This document shows, one piece after another, positions 14,373 to 18,803 of a stretch of 18,803 nucleotides of DNA (positions are counted from its first letter, which is position 1; every line of letters begins with the position of its first letter). A program made the translations under genes and the position numbers. A model generated the notes under the pieces. It worked only from the letters and a program-made list of their open reading frames with translations. It had not been told where the DNA came from and ran no database searches. Origin of the DNA: an uncultured Clostridia bacterium (GTDB lineage: Bacteria; Bacillota; Clostridia; Lachnospirales; Anaerotignaceae). The stretch covers positions 1 through 18,803 of the forward strand of contig CAJUKL010000044.1 in NCBI GenBank assembly GCA_910587195.1. Reading direction: 5' to 3'.

Positions 14373-14401
14373 ATTATAATACAAATAAATAGCAAAAACA
14401 A
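14373..14401 (-). promoter_or_regulatory. Promoter of ytvI-like gene
   Basis: On the minus strand, -35 TTGTTT (14401-14396), 17-bp spacer, and perfect -10 TATAAT (14378-14373). Confidence 0.7.
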
Positions 14402-14430
14402 TTCTGTTTCTAAAAAAGTTGTGGTAAAAT
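14402..14430 (+). promoter_or_regulatory. Candidate promoter of radical SAM gene
   Basis: Extended -10 TGG-TAAAAT (14422-14430) with a poor -35 (TTCTGT, 14402-14407, spacer 17). It lies back to back with the ytvI promoter. Confidence 0.5.
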
Positions 14431-14471
14431 AATTTCAATAAAAAAGAAAGAAAAAAGAAAGAGGAACCATA

Positions 14472-16196
14472 ATGAAAATAGTATTAACAGCATTAAATGC
14501 AAAATATATTCATACTGCATTAGCCCTTTATTCTTTAAAAGCATATGCAAAAGAATTTCAAAAGGATATTCTTATAGAAGAATATACCATTAATCACCAG
14601 GAAGATTTTATTTTACAAGAAATTTGTAGACATCAAGCAGAAGTTATTTGTTTTTCCTGCTATTTGTGGAATATCCACCAAATTAGTAGAATTGTGGATA
14701 ATATTAAAAAAATATCACCCCATGTTATGATAATTTTGGGAGGCCCAGAGGTTTCTTATAATGCAGAAGAAACTTTAAAAGAAATTCCTGCGGATATAGT
14801 GATTCGAGGAGAGGGAGAAGTAACATTTTATGAAATTGTAAAAGGATTGCAAAATAATACTTTAACATTAGAAAAAATAAACGGTATTAGCTATCGAAAA
14901 GAGAATAGCATTTTTTCTAATCAAGATAGAGCACCAGTTGCTTTGGACGAACTTCCCTTTGTTTATGATGATATTACAGCATTTCAGCACAGAATTTTAT
15001 ATTATGAAACGCAGAGAGGTTGTCCTTATCGTTGTCAATATTGTTTATCTTCTATAGAGCAAGGAGTTCGTTTTCTTTCTATGGAAAGAGTAAAAAAAGA
15101 TTTACAATTTTTTTTAGAGAATCATGTACCGCAAGTAAAATTTGTAGACAGAACATTTAATGCAAATGAAAAACATGCAAATGAAATATGGAACTATTTA
15201 ATAGAACATGATAATGGTGTAACCAACTTTCATATGGAAATTACAGCAGATATTTTGACAGAAAAAAGCCTTTTTTTGCTTCAAAAGGCAAGAAAAGGAC
15301 TATTTCAATTTGAAATCGGTGTACAGTCTACCAATGCAGACACCATAAAAGCAATTCAAAGAAATACACACTTTGAAACTTTAAAAATAATAGTAAATAA
15401 AATAAAAAGTTATGGCAATATTCATCAGCATTTAGATTTAATTGCAGGGTTACCTTATGAAGATTATGCTTCTTTTCGTCGTTCTTTTAATGATGTATAT
15501 GCACTGGAGCCGGAACAGTTTCAACTTGGATTTTTAAAACTTTTAAAAGGTTCTGGATTAAGAAGGGACGCTGAAAAATATGGAATTGTTTATAGAAAAG
15601 ATGCTGTTTATGAAGTACTTTATACAAAAGAATTATCCTATTTTGAAATTTGTCGCTTAAAACAAATAGAAGATATGGTAGAAACCTATTACAATAGTGG
15701 AAAAGCACGCTATGGTATTGCATATACTATAAAATTTTTTCCGACTCCTTTTGATTTTTATGAGGCTTTGGGAGAATATTGGCTTTCACAAAATTATCAT
15801 GCAGTACAACACAGTAAAATGGAATTATATAGCATATTTTATGCCTTTGTGTCGCAAGCAGAAAATACAGCAGCATACAAAGAGGTAATAAAAGAGTGTT
15901 TAAAACTAGATATTTTTATAAATGATAATGTAAAAACTTTACCAGACTGGCTTCAAGAAAATGCAGAGGATAAACAAAAACGTTGGGAATATTTTAACAA
16001 TGCAGAATTGATACAGCAAAAAGTACCACATTTGGCAGAACAAACACCAAAGCAACTTTCAAAAAGTTGCTATATTGGCTTTTTTCAATATGATGTGCTT
16101 TCTCCTCAAAAGGAAAAAAAGCAGACTGTCCTTTTATTTGATTATGCTAAAAAAGATGTTGTTATGCAGAAATATTTGTGTTATCGTTTAGAATAA
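14472..16196 (+). CDS. B12-binding-type radical SAM protein with DUF4080-like C-terminus
   Basis: 574 residues. Residues 1-130 form a cobalamin-binding-like Rossmann domain beginning MKIVLTALNAKYIHTALALY, with ILGGPEVSYNAEE at 88-100 and IRGEGE at 111-116. The radical SAM core follows with CPYRCQYC, whose C184, C188 and C191 (CxxxCxxC) bind the 4Fe-4S cluster, then FVDRTFNAN and FEIGVQS, typical of the core. The C-terminal third (about 390-574) fits DUF4080. The classical DxHxxG cobalamin motif is not visible, so B12 binding is uncertain. GAGG is 7 nt before ATG. Reaction and substrate are unknown. It reads toward nth across 92 bp without a terminator, so they may be cotranscribed. Confidence 0.88.
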   Translation: MKIVLTALNAKYIHTALALYSLKAYAKEFQKDILIEEYTINHQEDFILQEICRHQAEVICFSCYLWNIHQISRIVDNIKKISPHVMIILGGPEVSYNAEETLKEIPADIVIRGEGEVTFYEIVKGLQNNTLTLEKINGISYRKENSIFSNQDRAPVALDELPFVYDDITAFQHRILYYETQRGCPYRCQYCLSSIEQGVRFLSMERVKKDLQFFLENHVPQVKFVDRTFNANEKHANEIWNYLIEHDNGVTNFHMEITADILTEKSLFLLQKARKGLFQFEIGVQSTNADTIKAIQRNTHFETLKIIVNKIKSYGNIHQHLDLIAGLPYEDYASFRRSFNDVYALEPEQFQLGFLKLLKGSGLRRDAEKYGIVYRKDAVYEVLYTKELSYFEICRLKQIEDMVETYYNSGKARYGIAYTIKFFPTPFDFYEALGEYWLSQNYHAVQHSKMELYSIFYAFVSQAENTAAYKEVIKECLKLDIFINDNVKTLPDWLQENAEDKQKRWEYFNNAELIQQKVPHLAEQTPKQLSKSCYIGFFQYDVLSPQKEKKQTVLLFDYAKKDVVMQKYLCYRLE

Positions 16197-16288
16197 AACG
16201 AATTTTAAAAAAACTCTATTTTCCTAGATATAAACAAAAATATTGGCAAGCCAAGTAAACAAGGGTTTAAAAAAAGGAGGATTTTGGA

Positions 16289-16918
16289 ATGGAGCAAAAA
16301 GTAAAGGCAATCCTTGCTCTTTTAGATGAGCATTATGGGCCGGCTAAATGCTATTTAGACCATCAAAATGCATGGCAATTACTGATTGCAACTATATTAA
16401 GTGCACAATGTACAGATAACAGAGTCAATATTGTGACAAAAGATTTATTTCAAAAATATCGTTCTATCAAAGATTTTGCAGAAGCAAATACTGCAGAACT
16501 AGAGCAAGACATTCGTTCTACTGGTTTTTATCACAACAAAGCAAAAAATATTATTGCGTGCTGTCAAAAATTATTAATGGATTATGATGGAATTGTGCCA
16601 TCGGATATTGATAAATTAACTTCTTTGGCGGGAGTAGGAAGAAAAACAGCAAATGTTATTCGGGGAAATATTTATGGAATTCCAAGTGTTGTAGTAGATA
16701 CTCATGTAAAAAGAGTTTCAAACTTACTAGGTTTAACACAAAATAAAGACCCTGTAAAAATAGAATTTGATTTAATGAAGATATTACCACAAGACCATTG
16801 GATTAGTTTTAATACGCAAGTAATTGCACATGGCAGAAAAATTTGTATTGCAAGGCGTCCCCAATGTCAAAACTGCTTTTTATATCCTCATTGTTCTTAC
16901 TTTCTTGAAAGAAAGTAA
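16289..16918 (+). CDS. nth: Endonuclease III (base-excision repair DNA glycosylase/AP lyase)
   Basis: 209 residues, the normal length. It removes oxidised pyrimidines and cleaves abasic sites. The helix-hairpin-helix LAGVGRKTA is at 113-121 with catalytic K119, D137 sits in VVVDTHV, and the 4Fe-4S cluster ligands C186, C193, C196 and C202 have the standard C-x6-C-x2-C-x5-C spacing. AAGGAGG is 8 nt before ATG. The last six residues (YFLERK) and the TAA stop are encoded by the end palindrome of a module B repeat (16896-16919), so the repeat defines the end of the gene. Upstream, TTGGC-AA-GCCAA (16243-16254) is a small dyad of unknown use. Function should be intact because all cluster ligands precede the repeat. 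Confidence 0.96.
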   Translation: MEQKVKAILALLDEHYGPAKCYLDHQNAWQLLIATILSAQCTDNRVNIVTKDLFQKYRSIKDFAEANTAELEQDIRSTGFYHNKAKNIIACCQKLLMDYDGIVPSDIDKLTSLAGVGRKTANVIRGNIYGIPSVVVDTHVKRVSNLLGLTQNKDPVKIEFDLMKILPQDHWISFNTQVIAHGRKICIARRPQCQNCFLYPHCSYFLERK

Positions 16919-17050
16919 GCAAAGAACTTTTGTGCGAAACTAGCGTTTCGCTGCTGTGCTTTGGACTGGAATAGTTGCTTTAGTTGAACGACAACGAAGC
17001 ACCAGCGACTAAAATTTAGAATCTGTTCTGTATGTAAAAGATAAAGTTTT
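16896..17050 (+). repeat. Module B repeat overlapping end of nth
   Basis: It starts with the palindrome CTTACTTTC/GAAAGTAAG (16896-16919). The second stem is GCGAAAC/GTTTCGC with a TAGC loop (16934-16951), against GCAAAAC/GTTTTGC in other copies: both arms changed together. The central stem is poorly conserved here. It ends near GTAAAAGATAAAGTTTT and is followed at once by a terminator, so it forms the nth 3' UTR. Confidence 0.87.
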
Positions 17051-17094
17051 GCTGAAAAATAGTTTATTTTTCTACTATTTTTCAGCGTTTTTTT
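17051..17094 (+). terminator. Rho-independent terminator after nth and repeat
   Basis: A perfect 13-bp stem GCTGAAAAATAGT/ACTATTTTTCAGC, 10-nt loop, then G and seven T residues. It is placed downstream of the repeat, not before it. Confidence 0.92.
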
Positions 17095-17107
17095 ATTTTT
17101 GTTTTTG

Positions 17108-17136
17108 TTGCAAAAAAAAGAAATCCGCCCTATAAT
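17108..17136 (+). promoter_or_regulatory. Promoter of MATE exporter gene
   Basis: TTGCAA (17108-17113), 17-bp spacer, and perfect TATAAT (17131-17136). A start near 17142 rules out the in-frame TTG at 17099 and ATG at 17134 as translation starts. Confidence 0.75.
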
Positions 17137-17167
17137 GTATCAACAACCAAAAAAGGAGAGGAAAAAA

Positions 17168-18526
17168 ATGGAGCAAAAACATTCTACAAAAGATGTTTTT
17201 AAAATGTCTATTCCAATATTTATTGAATTATTGTTACAGCTTTTAGTGGGAAATATTGACCAGATTATGATAAGCAGATATTCTGAAGCTTCTGTTGCAG
17301 CAATCGGAAATGGAAATCAAATTATGAATATCGTTATTATTGTATTAAGTGTTGTCAGCACAGCCAGCACAATTTTGATTTCTCAATATCTTGGAGCACA
17401 AAATAAAAGAAAAATTGCAGAAACTTGTAATGTTTCCCTTTTTGTAATTGCTATTTTTGGACTTTTAGCAGCTTTTTTTATTGCAATCGGACATAATACA
17501 ATTTTTAGGTGGATAAAAATACCAGATGATATTTTAAAAGAAGCAGGATATTATTTAACTATTGTTGGTCTTTTTGTGGTGGTACAGGGAATTTATATGA
17601 TGTTTGCGGCAATTTTAAGAAGTTTTGGCTTTATGAAACAAGTAATGTATGTTTCAGCTGTCATGAATCTAATTAACATTGCAGGGAATGCAATCCTTAT
17701 TAATGGTTTGTTTGGTATGCCTAGACTTGGCATTATTGGAGCAGCGATTTCAACCAACATCAGTAAGCTAATAGGTTTAATCATTATTTATCAGTTGTTC
17801 CGCAGAAATATGGATATTCAGTTGTCACCTAAAATATTAAAGCCATTTCCAACACAAACTTTAAAAGATTTATTACATATTGCAATTCCATCTGGCGGAG
17901 AAGAATTATCTTATAATCTTTCTCAAGTATATATTTTAAAATTTATCAATCTTTTTGGGACTACTGTAATTGCAGCAAAAGTATATTGTAGCATATTAGC
18001 AAATGTGGCTTATGTTTATTCGATTGCATTATCACAAGCAACACAAATTATTGTAAGTTATTTAGTGGGTGCTAGAGAGTTTGAAAAAGTACAAAAACGT
18101 GTTTGGACAACATTAGCATATTCTATGTTTATTTCGTTAGGAATTACTGCAATTTTATATTTTAATGCAGATACAGTGTTCCGTATTTTTACAAGCGACC
18201 CGGAAATTATTGCTTTAGGCAAAAAAATATTATTTATAGAATTCTTTTTAGAGATTGGTAGAACAGTAAATATTGTAATGACAAAGTGTCTTTTAGCTGT
18301 AGGAGATGTTATTTTCCCTGTTATTGTCGGCATTATTTTTATGTGGTTTGTAGCTGTATTAGGTGGTTATTATTTTGGCATTTGTTTAAACATGGGGTTA
18401 GTTGGCATTTGGATTGCTATGACAATAGACGAATGTGCAAGAGGAATTTTATTTGTAATTCGTTTCCGTTCTGGAAAATGGAGTACAAGTATGTTAAAAG
18501 CTTCCAAACAAGCCTTACTTTCTTGA
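17168..18526 (+). CDS. MATE family efflux transporter
   Basis: 452 residues with about twelve membrane segments in two homologous halves. The first half opens SIPIFIELLLQLLVGNIDQIMIS with AAIGNGNQ; the second opens AIPSGGEELSYNLSQVYILKF with GTTVIAAK. This is the MatE domain pair of Na+- or H+-driven multidrug/metabolite exporters (NorM/DinF-like branch). AAGGAGAGG lies 6-8 nt before ATG 17168. The gene ends LLS-stop, where the final Leu-Leu-Ser codons and TGA (18524-18526) fall in the palindrome of a module B repeat, so as with nth the repeat supplies the stop. Substrate not predictable. Confidence 0.93.
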   Translation: MEQKHSTKDVFKMSIPIFIELLLQLLVGNIDQIMISRYSEASVAAIGNGNQIMNIVIIVLSVVSTASTILISQYLGAQNKRKIAETCNVSLFVIAIFGLLAAFFIAIGHNTIFRWIKIPDDILKEAGYYLTIVGLFVVVQGIYMMFAAILRSFGFMKQVMYVSAVMNLINIAGNAILINGLFGMPRLGIIGAAISTNISKLIGLIIIYQLFRRNMDIQLSPKILKPFPTQTLKDLLHIAIPSGGEELSYNLSQVYILKFINLFGTTVIAAKVYCSILANVAYVYSIALSQATQIIVSYLVGAREFEKVQKRVWTTLAYSMFISLGITAILYFNADTVFRIFTSDPEIIALGKKILFIEFFLEIGRTVNIVMTKCLLAVGDVIFPVIVGIIFMWFVAVLGGYYFGICLNMGLVGIWIAMTIDECARGILFVIRFRSGKWSTSMLKASKQALLS

Positions 18527-18684
18527 AAGAAAGTAAGCAAAGAACTTTTGTGCAAAACTTCGTTTTGCTGCCGTGCGACGGAGTTGAACGGTTGTTATGG
18601 CTGAACGACAACAGACTACCAGAGATAAAAAACGAAAATCTGTTCCGTGTGCAAAAGTTAAAGTTTTTGCGCAAGCTTTTTTCA
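18514..18684 (+). repeat. Module B repeat overlapping end of MATE gene
   Basis: It opens with the palindrome (18514-18537) and has GCAAAAC/GTTTTGC (TTC loop) and a third version of the central stem, AACAGA/TCTGTT (18610-18615 with 18639-18644). It joins the next copy directly. Confidence 0.88.
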
Positions 18685-18803
18685 CTTACTTTCTTGAAAG
18701 AAAGGTAGCAAAGAACTTTTGTGCAAAACTTCGTTTTGCTGCCGTGCGACGGAGTTGAACGGTTGTTATGGCTGAACGACAACAGACTACCAGAGATAAA
18801 AAA
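18685..18803 (+). repeat. Module B repeat, last copy (cut by window edge)
   Basis: It starts at the palindrome 18685-18708 exactly 171 bp after the previous one. Apart from a one-base change in the palindrome arm (GGTAG for TAAG), it matches the previous copy base for base through to the window end. Confidence 0.88.

Noticed and set aside
17099..17167. A longer MATE N-terminus from TTG 17099
   Set aside because: It overlaps the -35/-10 at 17108-17136; ATG 17168 has AAGGAGAGG upstream.

Overview
The window looks like chromosomal DNA from a low-GC, Gram-positive, probably endospore-forming anaerobe of class Clostridia. The grounds are AT-rich sequence, strong AGGAGG-type ribosome binding sites, an LTA-synthase-like enzyme, a YtvI-type sporulation membrane protein, a B12-binding/DUF4080-type radical SAM protein, and a secreted protein with a copper-amine-oxidase-N-like stalk. 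No phage, plasmid, transposase or CRISPR genes are visible. Placement below class is not supported.

Layout, left to right: repeat elements (1-420); an LTA-synthase-family phosphoglycerol transferase on the minus strand; a tRNA-Arg(ACG) with its own promoter and terminator; about 660 bp of very AT-rich leader with paired direct repeats and dyads; an AGCS-type Na+/amino-acid symporter; two small paralogous ribbon-helix-helix-like proteins; a 0.9-kb block of tandem repeats; a two-gene operon (a membrane protein fused to a degenerate HAD domain, then a TcdA-like tRNA dehydratase); another 0.6-kb repeat block; a secreted serpin (minus); a divergent dCache chemoreceptor; a mosaic repeat; a YtvI-like permease (minus) divergent from a radical SAM gene; endonuclease III; a MATE exporter; and tandem repeats running off the right end.

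The most striking feature is a family of modular intergenic repeats, which I call module B (about 170 bp) and module A (about 160 bp). At least ten full, partial or decayed copies of B and four or five of A occur here. They sit mainly at the 3' ends of genes. In two genes (nth and the MATE exporter) the element's end palindrome supplies the stop codon, and in a third (tcdA) the element begins at the stop. Both modules are chains of short hairpins, and different copies carry compensatory changes on the two arms of the same stem. At nth the element lies between the stop codon and a strong terminator, so it should be transcribed as 3' UTR. No transposase is encoded here. The family could be a non-autonomous mobile element, a structured RNA/3'-UTR element, or both.

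Other points of interest: the ArAE-like/HAD fusion lacks the nucleophilic Asp of motif I and the first Asp of motif IV; the serpin keeps an inhibitory-type hinge; the chemoreceptor carries the amino-acid-binding dCache motif; and two TTAAGAAA-N3-TTAAGRAA boxes lie upstream of the symporter, one of them overlapping a plausible -35 position.
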